This document shows positions 1-10,126 of a stretch of DNA of 64,000 nucleotides, in pieces (positions within the stretch are counted from its first letter, which is position 1; each line of letters opens with the position of its first letter). The DNA is from Sipunculus nudus (lineage: Eukaryota; Annelida; Sipuncula; Golfingiida; Sipunculidae). The notes beneath the pieces are model-generated. The model saw only the letters and a program-made list of their open reading frames with translations. It was not told the origin of the DNA and searched no databases. The stretch is taken from NCBI GenBank assembly GCA_026874595.1, contig CM049315.1, forward strand, positions 62,803,389-62,867,388. Reading direction: 5' to 3'. Position numbers and translations under genes: made by a program.

Positions 1-236
1 AATTCATGATCGTGTGTTGTGCAAAAATTGCAGATTTAAATTGCAAACGAAGCAATTCAGAGGCTTCATTAGGCCGTTTAGAACCAGATACAAACATCTT
101 TTACGCCGAAATCAGCTCGGTTTTTGCGTAATACAAAATCGTGTGTTGTGTAAAGATGACCGATTTAAACTGCAAAAGAAGCGTTTGAGAAACTTCATTA
201 GGCCATTTAGAACCAGTTACAAATGTCGTTTTTGCC

Positions 237-365
237 GAAATCAGCGCGATTTTCGCGTTATACAAGATCGTACGTTGTGAATAAATGGCCGATTTGAACT
301 GCGAAAGAAGCGTTTTAATAGCTTCATCAGGCCATTTAGAACAAGTTACGAACGTCGTTTTTCCC
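237..365 (+). repeat. Monomer subtype B (CGCGATTTTCGCG inverted repeat), representative
   Basis: This 129-bp monomer is marked by an inverted repeat, CGCGA-TTT-TCGCG at 245-257, and by TACGTTGTGAATAAATGG. It is nearly always followed by subtype C. Other examples start near 2534, 4833, 12302, 16677, 18717, 35529, 53817, 55108 and 60521. The 2534, 4833, 20757 and 29870 copies share a one-base loss in the anchor (GAATTCAG), which creates an EcoRI site and marks them as one sublineage. Confidence 0.85.
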
Positions 366-494
366 GAAATCAGCTCGGTGTTCGCTTTATATAAGATCGT
401 GTCTTGTGCAATGATCACCGATTTAAACTGCGAAAGAAGCGTTTTAGAAGCTTCATCAGGCCATTAAGAACCAGTTAGCAACGTCGTTTTTGCT
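366..494 (+). repeat. Monomer subtype C (GTGTTCGCTTTATA), representative
   Basis: This 129-bp monomer is marked by CGGTGTTCGCTTTATA and GTCTTGTGCAATGATCACC. It follows subtype B here and in most other places, for example 2663, 4962, 12430, 16806, 18846 and 55237. The B-C pair therefore behaves as a stable dimer inside larger units. Confidence 0.85.
452..459. other. GAAGCTTC palindrome with HindIII site (representative)
   Basis: The 8-bp palindrome GAAGCTTC lies about 86 bp into this monomer, and the same box recurs in most monomers; some subtypes alter it to TAGCTTC, AAGCTCC, AAACTTC or AAGCTTT. It contains AAGCTT, so a HindIII digest should give a ladder on a ~129-bp period. It sits in the best-conserved part of the monomer. 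Whether any protein binds it is unknown. Confidence 0.7.
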
Positions 495-623
495 AAAATC
501 AGCTCGATTTTTTAGTGTAATATAAGATCGTGTTTGTGCAAAGATGACCGATTTAAACTGCAAAAGAAGAGTTTAAGAAGGTTCAATAGGCCACTTAAAC
601 CAGTTACAAAGATCTTTTTTGCC
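495..623 (+). repeat. Monomer subtype L (GGTTCAATAGGCCAC), representative
   Basis: This 129- or 130-bp monomer has the anchor form AAAATCAG, then TTTTTTAGTGTAATATAAG, and GAAGAGTTTAAGAAGG followed by TTCAATAGGCCAC in place of the usual HindIII-containing box. Copies come in two allelic states: CACTTAAACCAG (129 bp: 495, 12559, 16935, 37335 and others) and CACTTAAAACCAG (130 bp: 5611, 6773, 8065, 9226, 40167 and others). The one-base indel tracks which larger unit the copy belongs to. Confidence 0.85.
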
Positions 624-751
624 GAAATCGACTCGGTTTTTGCGTTATAATAGATCATGATCCGTGCAAAAAGGCCAGTTTAAACTGCGAAAGAAGCGTT
701 TCAGAAACTTCATTAGGCGACTTAAAACCCGTTACAATTGTCGTTTTCGTC
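624..751 (+). repeat. Monomer subtype G (GATCATGATC palindrome), representative
   Basis: Subtype G has CGAAATCGACTCGG at the anchor, then TTATAATAGATCATGATCC, and GGCGACTTAAAACCCG in the distal half. It contains a perfect 10-bp palindrome, GATCATGATC, at 653-662 here and 5768-5777 in another copy. It always follows subtype L, apart from chimeric junctions such as those near 47250 and 56270. The next monomer begins with the anchor variant GCAATCAG. No gene lies downstream, so the TATA-like string is not called as a promoter. Confidence 0.85.
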
Positions 752-879
752 GCAATCAGCTCGGTTTTTGCGTACTACAAGATCGTGTGTTGTGCAAAAA
801 TGGCCGTTTAAATTGCAAATGAAGCGTTTTAATAGCTTCATCAGGCCATTTAAAACAAGTTACAAACGTCGTTTTTGCC

Positions 880-990
880 GAAATCAGCAAGGTTTTCGCT
901 TAATACAAGATCGCAGATTTAAATTCCAAAAGAATCAATTCAGGAGCTTTATTAGGCCATTTAGAACCAGATACCAACGTCTTTTTCGCC
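880..990 (+). repeat. Short 111-bp monomer (internal 18-bp deletion), representative
   Basis: Normal monomers read GATCGTG, about 15 further bases, then AGATTTAAATTG. This one reads AAGATCGCAGATTTAAATTC, so about 18 bp are missing and the spacing drops to 111 bp. The same deletion with the same flanks is present at 3052-3162, 11414-11524, 17320-17430, 19360-19470, 24755-24865, 28474-28584, 34639-34749 and 44161-44271. One ancestral deletion was therefore spread by later duplication of larger blocks. Copies in the 28-mer family carry a further shared change (GCAGGTTTAAATTCC), which splits them from the 16-mer copies. Confidence 0.92.
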
Positions 991-1762
991 GAAATCAGAT
1001 CGGTTTTTGCGTAATACAACATCGTGTTTTGTGCAAAGATGACCGATTTCGACTGCCAAGGAAGCCTTTTAGAAGCTTCATCAGGCCATTTAGAACCAGT
1101 TAGCAACGTCGTTTTTGCTGAAATCAGCTCGATTTTTTGCGTAATACAAAATCGTGTGTTGTGCAAAGATGACCGATTTAAACTGCTAAAGAAGCGTTTT
1201 AGAAGCTTCATCAGGCCATTAAGAACCAGTTAGAAACGTCTTTTATGCCGAAATCAGCTAGTTTTTTTCGTAATACAAGATCGTGATTTGTGCAGAAACG
1301 GCTCATTTAAACTGCGTTAGAAGCGTTTTAATAGCTTCATTAGGCCATTTAGAAATTGGTAAAAACGTCGCTCTTGCTGAAATCAGCTAGGTTTCTGGCT
1401 AATTCAGGAACGTGTGTTGTGCAAGAATAACAGATTTCAATTGCAAAAGAAGCAATTCAAAAGCTTCATTAGGCCGTTTAGAATCAGATACAAACGTCTT
1501 TTACGACGAAATCAGCTCGGTTTTTTCGTAATACAAGATCGTGATCTGTGTAGAAACGGCTAATATAAACTGCGATAGAACCGTTTAAATAGCTTCATTA
1601 GGCCATTTAGAAATTGTTAAAAACGTCGCTCTTGCTGAAATCAGATCGGTTTTCGCGTAGCACAAGATCGTGTTGTGCAAAATAGAAGATTAAAATTGCA
1701 AAAGAAGCAATTCAGAAGCTCCATTAGGCCATTGAGAAACGGGTACAAACATCGATCTCCCC

Positions 1763-2146
1763 GAAATCAGCTAGGTTTTTGGCTAATTCAGGAACGTGTG
1801 TTGTGCAAAAATTACAGATTTCAATTGCAAAAGAAGCAATTCAAAAGCTTCATTAGGCCGTTTAGAATCAGATACAATCGTCTTTTACGACGAAATCAGC
1901 TCGGTTTTTTCGTAATACAAGATCGTGATTTGTGCAGAAACGGCTAATATAAACTGCGATAGAAGCATTTAAATAGCTTCATTAGGCCATTTAGAAATTG
2001 TTAAAAACGTCGCTTTTGCTGAAATCAGATCGGTTTTCGCGTAGTACAAGATCGTGTCGTGCAAAATAGAAGATTAAAATTGCAAAAGAAGCAATTCAGA
2101 AGCTCCATTAGGCCATTTAGAACCGGGTACAAACATCGATCTCGCC
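1763..2146 (+). repeat. 384-bp trimer unit (subtypes R, Y, M)
   Basis: Three monomers recur as a block. R (129 bp, AATTCAGGAACGTG and TTTTACGACG) is followed by Y (129 bp, GCTAATATAAACTGCGATAG and AATTGTTAAAAACG) and by M (126 bp, AAAATAGAAGATTAAAATTG and GGGTACAAACATCGATC). The M-to-M spacing is 384 bp (383-384) at 1675/2059, 3590/3974, 3974/4358, 10039/10423, 13629/14013, 15815/16199, 17857/18240, 19898/20282, 23380/23764, 26970/27354, 29011/29395, 33393/33777, 42786/43170 and 52949/53333. It is the most widely reused sub-block in the window. Confidence 0.9.
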
Positions 2147-2791
2147 GAAATCAGCTAGGTTTTTGCCTAATTTATGATCGTGTGTTGTGCAAAAATTGCA
2201 GATTCAAATTGCAAAAGAAGCAATTCAGAAGCTTCATTAGGCCGTTTAGAACCAGATACAAACATCTTTTACGCCGAAATCAGCTCGGTTTTTGCGTAAT
2301 ACAAAATCGTGTTTTGTGCAAAGATGACCGATTTAAACTGCAAAAGAAGCGTTTAAGAAGCTTTATCAGGCCATTAAGAATCAGTTAGGAACGTCGTTTT
2401 TGCTAAAATCAGCTCGGTTTTTGCGTAATACAAAATCGTGTTTTGTGCAAAATGGCCGATTTAAACTGCGAAAGAAGCGTTTTAGAAGCTTCATTTGTCC
2501 ATTTACAACCAGTTACAAAAGTTGTTTTTTGCCGAATTCAGCGCGATTTTCGCGTTATACAAGATCGTACGTTGTGAATAAATGGCCGATTTGAACTGCG
2601 AAAGAAGCGTTTTAATAGCTTCATCAGGCCATTTAGAACAAGTTACGAACGTCGTTTTTCCCGAAATCAGCTCGGTGTTCGCTTAATACAAGATCGTGTC
2701 TTGTGCAATGATCACCGATTTAAACTGCGAAAGAAGCCTTTTAGAAGCTTTATCAGGCCATTAAGAACCAGTTAGAAACGTCGTTTTTGCT

Positions 2792-2921
2792 GAAATCAGC
2801 TCGATTTTTTTGCGTAATGCAAGATCGTGTTTGTGCAAATATTGAAGATTTAAATTGCAAAAGAATCAATTCAGGTGCTTTATTAGGCCATTTAGAACCA
2901 GATACCAACGTCTTTTTCGCC
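2792..2921 (+). repeat. Monomer subtype N (GCGTAATGCAAG / AATCAATTCAGG), representative
   Basis: This 130-bp monomer is marked by TTTTTTTGCGTAATGCAAG, CAAATATTG and GAATCAATTCAGG. Two alleles exist: AAATATTGAAG with CAGGTGC (2792, 5091, 21015, 30128, 32191, 41454) and AAATATTGCAG with CAGGAGC (6127, 8577, 13074, 38621, 39649, 45178, 58194, 60777). The two changes travel together, so they define two sublineages. Confidence 0.85.
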
Positions 2922-3677
2922 GAAATCAGCTCGATTTTTTGCGTAATACAAAATCGTGTGTTGTGCAAAGATGACCGATTTAAACTGCTTAAGAAGCATT
3001 TTAATAGCTTCATCAGGCCATTTAAAACAAGTTAAAAACGTCGTTTTTGCCGAAATCAGCAAGGTTTTCGCTTAATACAAGATCGCAGATTTAAATTCCA
3101 AAAGAATCAATTCAGGAGCTTTATTAGCCCATTTAGAACCAGATACCAACGTCTTTTTCGCCGAAATCAGATCGGTTTTTGCGTAATACAACATCGTGTT
3201 TTGTGCAAAGATGACCGATTTCAACTGCCAAGGAAGCCTTTTAGAAGCTTCATCAGGCCATTAAGAACCAGTTAGCAACGTCGTTTTTGCTGAAATCAGC
3301 TCGATTTTTTGCGTAATACAAAATCGTGTGTTGTGCAAAGATGACCGATTTAAACTGCTAAAGAAGCGTTTTAGAAGCTTCATCAGGCCATTAAGAACCA
3401 GTTAGAAACGTCTTTTATGCCGAAATCAGCTCGTTTTTTTTCTTAATACAAGATCGTGATTTGTGCAGAAACGGCTGATTTAAACTGAGATAGAAGCGTT
3501 TTAATAGCTTCATTAGACCATTTAGAAATTGGTAAAAACGTCGCTCTTGCTGAAATCAGATCGGTTTTCGCGTAATACAACATCGTGTTGTGCAAAATAG
3601 AAGATTAAAATTGCAAAAGAAGCAATTCAGAAGCTCCATTAGGCCATTTAGAACCGGGTACAAACATCGATCTCGCC

Positions 3678-4445
3678 GAAATCAGCTAGGTTTTTGGCTA
3701 ATTCAGGAACGTGTGTTGTGCAAAAATTACAGATTTCAATTGCAAAAGAAGCAATTCAGAAGCTTCATTAGGCCGTTTAGAATCAGATACAAACGTCTTT
3801 TACGACGAAATCAGCTCGGTTTTTTCGTAATACAAGATCGTGATTTGTGCAGAAACGGCTAATATAAACTGCGATAGAACCATTTAAATAGCTTCATTAG
3901 GCCATTTAGAAATTGTTAAAAACGTCGCTTTTGCTGAAATCAGATCGGTTTTCGCGTAGTACAAGATCGTGTTGTGCAAAATAGAAGATTAAAATTGCAA
4001 AAGAAGCAATTCAGAAGCTCCATTAGGCCATTTAGAACCGGGTACAAACATCGATCTCGCCGAAATCAGCTAGGTTTTTGCCTAATTCATGATCGTGTGT
4101 TGTGCAAAAATTGCAGATTTAAATTGCAAAAGAAGCGATTCAGAAGCTTCATTAGGCCGTTTAGAATCAGATACAATCGTCTTTTACGACGAAATCAGCT
4201 CGGTTTTTTCGTAATACAAGATCGTGATTTGTGCAGAAACGGCTAATATAAACTGCGATAGAAGCATTTAAATAGCTTCATTAGGCCATTTAGAAATTGC
4301 TAAAAACGTCGCTTTTGCTGAAATCAGATCGGTTTTCGCGTAGTACAAGATCGTGTCGTGCAAAATAGAAGATTAAAATTGCAAAAGAAGCAATTCAGAA
4401 GCTCCAATAGGCCATTTAGAACCGGGTACAAACATCGATCTCGCC
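3678..4445 (+). repeat. Direct tandem pair of the 384-bp trimer
   Basis: Two consecutive blocks, 3678-4061 and 4062-4445, each run from M-end anchor to M-end anchor in exactly 384 bp. The second block is a hybrid: its first monomer opens like subtype K (AATTCATGATCGTG, AAATTGCAGATTTAAATTGC) and ends like R (GAATCAGATACAATCG, TTACGACG). The switch falls in the shared stretch around AGAAGCTTCATTAGGCCG, consistent with an unequal crossover. Confidence 0.85.
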
Positions 4446-5189
4446 GAAATCAGCTAGGTTTTTGCCTAATTCATGATCGTGTGTTGTGCGAAAATTGCAG
4501 ATTCAAATTGCAAAAGAAGCAATTCAGAAGCTTCATTAGGCCGTTTAGAACCAGATACAAACATCTTTTACGCCGAAATCAGCTCGGTTTTTGCGTAATA
4601 CAAAATCGTGTTTTGTGCAAAGATGACCGATTTAAACTGCAAAAGAAGCGTTTAAGAAGCTTTATCAGGCCATTAAGAATCAGTTGGGAACGTCGTTTTT
4701 GCTAAAATCAGCTCGGTTTTTGCGTAATACAAAATCGTGTTTTGTGCAAAATGGCCGATTTAAACTGCGAAAGAAGCGTTTTAGAAGCTTCATTTGTCCA
4801 TTTACAACCAGTTACAAAAGTTGTTTTTTGCCGAATTCAGCGCGATTTTCGCGTTATACAAGATCGTACGTTGTGAATAAATGGCCGATTTGAACTGCGA
4901 AAGAAGCGTTTTAATAGCTTCATCAGGCCATTTAGAACAAGTTACGAACGTCGTTTTTCCCGAAATCAGCTCGGTGTTCGCTTTATACAAGATCGTGTCT
5001 TGTGCAATGATCACCGATTTAAACTGCGAAAGAAGCCTTTTAGAAGCTTTATCAGGCCATTAAGAACCAGTTAGAAACGTCGTTTTTGCTGAAATCAGCT
5101 CGATTTTTTTGCGTAATGCAAGATCGTGTTTGTGCAAATATTGAAGATTTAAATTGCAAAAGAATCAATTCAGGTGCTTTATTAGGCCA

Positions 5190-8100
5190 TTTAGAACCAG
5201 ATACCAACGTCTTTTTCGCCGAAATCAGCTCGATTTTTTGCGTAATACAAAATCGTGTGTTGTGCAAAGATGACCGATTTAAACTGCTTAAGAAGCATTT
5301 TAGAAGCTTCATCAGGCCATTAAGAACCAGTTAGCAACGTCTTTTACGCCGAAATCAGCTCGTTTTTTTCGTAATACAAGATCCTGATTTGTGCAGAAAC
5401 GGCTGATTTAAACTGCGATAGAAGCGTTTTAATAGCTTCATTAGGCCATTTAGAAATTGGTAAAAACGTCGCTCTTGCTGAAATCAGATCGGTTTTTGCG
5501 TAATACAAGATCGTGTTTTGTGCAAAGATGACCGATTTAAACTGTGAAAGAAGCGTTTTAGAAGCTTCATCAGGCCATTAAGAACCAGTAAGCAACGTCG
5601 TTTTTGCTAAAATCAGCTCGATTTTTTAGTGTAATATAAGATCGTGTTTGTGCAAAGATGACCGATTTAAACTGCAAAAGAAGAGTTTAAGAAGGTTCAA
5701 TAGGCCACTTAAAACCAGTTACAAAGATCTTTTTTGCCGAAATCGACTCGGTTTTTGCGTTATAATAGATCATGATCCGTGCAAAAATGGCCAGTTTAAA
5801 CTGCGAAAGAAGCGTTTCAGAAACTTCATTAGGCGACTTAAAACCCGTTATAATCGTCGTTTTCGTCGCAATCAGCTCGGTTTTCGCGTACTACAAGATC
5901 GTGTGTTGTGCAAAAATGGCCGTTTAAATTGCAAATTAAGCATTTTAATAGCTTCATCAGGCCATTTAAAACAAGTTACAAACGTCGTTTTTGCCGAAAT
6001 CAGCTCGGTTTTCGCTTTAAACAAGATCGTGTCTTGTGCAATGATCACCGATTTAAACTGTGAAAGAAGCGTTTTAGAAGCTTCATCAGGCCATTAAGAA
6101 CCAGTTAGAAACGTCGTTTTTGCTGAAATCAGCTCGATTTTTTTGCGTAATGCAAGATCGTGTTTGTGCAAATATTGCAGATTTAAATTGCAAAAGAATC
6201 AATTCAGGAGCTTTATTAGGCCATTTAGAACCAGATACAAACGTCTTTTTCGCCGAAATCAGCTCGGTTTTTGCGTAATACAAGACCGTGTTTTGTGCAA
6301 AAATGACCGATTTAAACTGCCAAGGAAGCCTTTTAGAAGCTTCATCAGGCCATTAAGAACCAGTTAGCAACGTCGTTTTTGCTGAAATCAGCTCGATTTT
6401 TTACGTAATACAAAATCGTGTGTTGTGCAAAGATGACCGATTTAAACTGCTTAAGAAGCATTTTAGAAGCTTCATCAGGCCATTAAGAACCAGTTAGAAA
6501 CGTCTTTTACGCCGAAATCAGCTCGTTTTTTTTCGTAATACAAGATCCTGATTTGTGCAGAAACGGCTGATTTAAACTGCGATAGAAGCGTTTTAATAGC
6601 TTCATTAGGCCATTTAGAAATTGGTAAAAACGTCGCTCTTGCTGAAATCAGATCGGTTTTTGCGTAATACAAGATCGTGTTTTGTGCAAAGATGACCGAT
6701 TTAAACTGTGAAAGAAGCGTTTTAGAAGCTTCATCAGGCCATTAAGAACCAGTTAGCAACGTCGTTTTTGCTAAAATCAGCTCGATTTTTTAGTGTAATA
6801 TAAGATCGTGTTTGTGCAAAGATGACCGATTTAAACTGCAAAAGAAGAGTTTAAGAAGGTTCAATAGGCCACTTAAAACCAGTTACAAAGATCTTTTTTG
6901 CCGAAATCGACTCGGTTTTTGCGTTATAATAGATCATGATCCGTGCAAAAATGGCCAGTTTAAACTGCGAAAGAAGCGTTTCAGAAACTTCATTAGGCGA
7001 CTTAAAACCCGTTACAATCGTCGTTTTCGTCGCAATCAGTTCGATTTTTTTGCGTAATGCAAGATCGTGTTTGTGCAAATATTGCAGATTTAAATTGCAA
7101 AAGAATCAATTCAGGAGCTTTATTAGGCCATTTAGAACCAGATACAAACGTCTTTTTCGCCGAAATCAGCTCGGTTTTGGCGTAATACAAGACCGTGTTT
7201 TGTGCAAAAATGACCGATTTAAACTGCCAAGGAAGCCTTTTAGAAGCTTCATCAGGCCATTAAGAACCAGTTAGCAACGTCGTTTTTGCTGAAATCAGCT
7301 CGATTTTTTACGTAATACAAAATCGTGTGTTGTGCAAAGATGACCGATTTAAACTGCTAAAGAAGCGTTTTAGAAGCTTCATCAGGCCATTAAGAACCAG
7401 TTAGAAACGTCTTTTACGCCGAAATCAGCTCTTTTTTTCGTAATACAAGATCGTGATTTGTGCCGAAACGGCTGATTTAAACTGCGATAGAAGCGTTTTA
7501 ATAGCTTCATTAGGCCATTTAGAAATTGGTAAAAACGTCGCTCTTGCTGAAATCAGATCGGTTTTCGCGTAATACAACATCGTGTTGTGCAAAATAGAAG
7601 ATTAAAATTGCAAAAGAAGCAATTCAGAAGCTCCATTAGGCCATTTAGAACCAGATACCAACGTCTTTTTCGCCGAAATCAGCTCGATTTTTTGCGTAAT
7701 ACAAAATCGTGTGTTGTGCAAAGATGACCGATTTAAACTGCTTAAGAAGCATTTTAGAAGCTTCATCAGGCCATTAAGAACCAGTTAGCAACGTCTTTTA
7801 CGCCGAAATCAGCTCGTTTTTTTCGTAATACAAGATCCTGATTTGTGCAGAAACGGCTGATTTAAACTGCGATAGAAGCGTTTTAATAGCTTCATTAGGC
7901 CATTTAGAAATTGGTAAAAACGTCGCTCTTGCTGAAATCAGATCGGTTTTTGCGTAATACAAGATCGTGTTTTGTGCAAAGATGACCGATTTAAACTGTG
8001 AAAGAAGCGTTTTAGAAGCTTCATCAGGCCATTAAGAACCAGTAAGCAACGTCGTTTTTGCTAAAATCAGCTCGATTTTTTAGTGTAATATAAGATCGTG

Positions 8101-10096
8101 TTTGTGCAAAGATGACCGATTTAAACTGCAAAAGAAGAGTTTAAGAAGGTTCAATAGGCCACTTAAAACCAGTTACAAAGATCTTTTTTGCCGAAATCGA
8201 CTCGGTTTTTGCGTTATAATAGATCATGATCCGTGCAAAAATGGCCAGTTTAAACTGCGAAAGAAGCGTTTCAGAAACTTCATTAGGCGACTTAAAACCC
8301 GTTACAATCGTCGTTTTCGTCGCAATCAGCTCGGTTTTCGCGTACTACAAGATCGTGTGTTGTGCAAAAATGGCCGTTTAAATTGCAAATTAAGCATTTT
8401 AATAGCTTCATCAGGCCATTTAAAACAAGTTACAAACGTCGTTTTTGCCGAAATCAGCTCGGTTTTCGCTTTAAACAAGATCGTGTCTTGTGCAATGATC
8501 ACCGATTTAAACTGTGAAAGAAGCGTTTTAGAAGCTTCATCAGGCCATTAAGAACCAGTTAGAAACGTCGTTTTTGCTGAAATCAGCTCGATTTTTTTGC
8601 GTAATGCAAGATCGTGTTTGTGCAAATATTGCAGATTTAAATTGCAAAAGAATCAATTCAGGAGCTTTATTAGGCCATTTAGAACCAGATACAAACGTCT
8701 TTTTCGCCGAAATCAGCTCGGTTTTTGCGTAATACAAGACCGTGTTTGTGCAAAAATGACCGATTTAAAATGCCAAGGAAGCCTTTTAGAAGCTTCATCA
8801 GGACATTAAGAACCAGTTAGCAACGTCGTTTTTGCTGAAATCAGCTCGATTTTTTACGTAATACAAAATCGTGTGTTGTGCAAAGATGACCGATTTAAAC
8901 TGCTTAAGAAGCATTTTAGAAGCTTCATCAGGCCATTAAGAACCAGTTAGAAACGTCTTTTACGCCGAAATCAGCTCGTTTTTTTCGTAATACAAGATCC
9001 TGATTTGTGCAGAAACGGCTGATTTAAACTGCGATAGAAGCGTTTTAATAGCTTCATTAGGCCATTTAGAAATTGGTAAAAACGTCGCTCTTGCTGAAAT
9101 CAGATCGGTTTTTGAGTAATACAAGATCGTGTTTTGTGCAAAGATGACCGATTTAAACTGTGAAAGAAGCGTTTTAGAAGCTTCATCAGGGCATTAAGAA
9201 CCAGTTAGCAACGTCGTTTTTGCTAAAATCAGCTCGATTTTTTAGTGTAATATAAGATCGTGTTTGTGCAAAGATGACCGATTTAAACTGCAAAAGAAGA
9301 GTTTAAGAAGGTTCAATAGGCCACTTAAAACCAGTTACAAAGATCTTTTTTGCCGAAATCGACTCGGTTTTTGCGTTATAATAGATCATGATCCGTGCAA
9401 AAATGGCCAGTTTAAACTGCGAAAGAAGCGTTTCAGAAACTTCATTAGGCGACTTAAAACCCGTTACAATCGTCGTTTTCGTCGCAATCAGTTCGATTTT
9501 TTTGCGTAATGCAAGATCGTGTTTGTGCAAATATTGCAGATTTAAATTGCAAAAGAATCAATTCAGGAGCTTTATTAGGCCATTTAGAACCAGATACAAA
9601 CGTCTTTTTCGCCGAAATCAGCTCGGTTTTTGCGTAATACAAGACCGTGTTTTGTGCAAAAATGACCGATTTAAACTGCCAAGGAAGCCTTTTAGAAGCT
9701 TCATCAGGCCATTAAGAACCAGTTAGCAACGTCGTTTTTGCTGAAATCAGCTCGATTTTTTACGTATTACAAAATCGTGTGTTGTGCAAAGATGACCGAT
9801 TTAAACTGCTAAAGAAGCGTTTTAGAAGCTTCATCAGGCCATTAAGAACCAGTTAGAAACGTCTTTTACGCCGAAATCAGCTCTTTTTTTCGTAATACAA
9901 GATCGTGATTTGTGCCGAAACGGCTGATTTAAACTGCGATAGAAGCGTTTTAATAGCTTCATTAGGCCATTTAGAAATTGGTAAAAACGTCGCTCTTGCT
10001 GAAATCAGATCGGTTTTCGCGTAATACAACATCGTGTTGTGCAAAATAGAAGATTAAAATTGCAAAAGAAGCAATTCAGAAGCTCCATTAGGCCAT
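5190..10096 (+). repeat. 19-mer tandem duplication, ~2454 bp per copy
   Basis: Left copy 5190-7643 and right copy 7644 to about 10096 match at an offset of 2454 bp, shrinking to 2452 bp after small deletions, for example at 8744 (CGTGTTTGTGC against CGTGTTTTGTGC). The join at about 7640 is a hybrid monomer: it starts as subtype M (AGAAGCTCCATTAGGCC) and continues as the AGAACCAGATACCAACG subtype. The two parents share GGCCATTTAGAACC there. This is what an unequal exchange would leave. Confidence 0.9.
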
Positions 10097-10126
10097 TTAG
10101 AACCGGGTACAAACATCGATCTCGCC

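Larger units (their letters stand above)
110..1380 (+). repeat. Partial 16-mer HOR at the left edge
   Basis: Anchors 237, 366, 495, 624, 752, 880, 991, 1120, 1250 and 1379 match anchors 16677 to 17819 of the complete 16-mer at a constant offset of 16440 bp, including the 111-bp monomer. Visible substitutions are few, for example CATTTAGAACC at 1087 where the other copy has CATTAAGAACC. At about 1380 the order switches to that found at 19986 onward. Confidence 0.85.
2147..5300 (+). repeat. 18-monomer direct duplication, offset 2299 bp
   Basis: The segment from 2147 to about 3000 reappears from 4446 to about 5300 at an offset of exactly 2299 bp, with matching subtype order, the GAATTCAG anchor variant and the AAATATTGAAG allele. 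The match ends at about 3000: after CTTAAGAAGCATTTT the left copy continues AATAGCTTCATC and the right copy AGAAGCTTCATC. From there the left copy follows the short-monomer neighbourhood, so this point is a recombination junction. Confidence 0.85.

Noticed and set aside
204-215. TTAGGC, the nematode telomere unit, occurring in monomers as ATTAGGCCAT.
   Set aside because: It occurs once per 129-bp monomer, never in tandem, and often as TCAGGC, so it is not telomeric repeat DNA.
581-595. GGTTCAATAGG in subtype L as an RNA polymerase III B box (a tRNA-like or SINE-like origin).
   Set aside because: It matches only the first five bases well (consensus GGTTCGANTCC), there is no convincing A box at a suitable distance, and no tRNA fold is evident.
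641-662. TTATAATAGATCATGATCC of subtype G as a promoter with an exact TATAAT box.
   Set aside because: It recurs in every subtype G copy and is part of the satellite. No gene follows, and the context is eukaryotic. Satellite transcription cannot be judged from this.
880-990. The 111-bp monomer as a sequencing error or assembly gap.
   Set aside because: The same deletion with the same edges occurs at nine places, in two linked allelic forms, so it is a genuine inherited variant.
3648-3664. A CENP-B box around AGAACCGGGTAC in subtype M.
   Set aside because: The CGGG core and the A at the right distance are present, but the required TTCG upstream is CCAT. The reverse complement in the other subtypes also fails.
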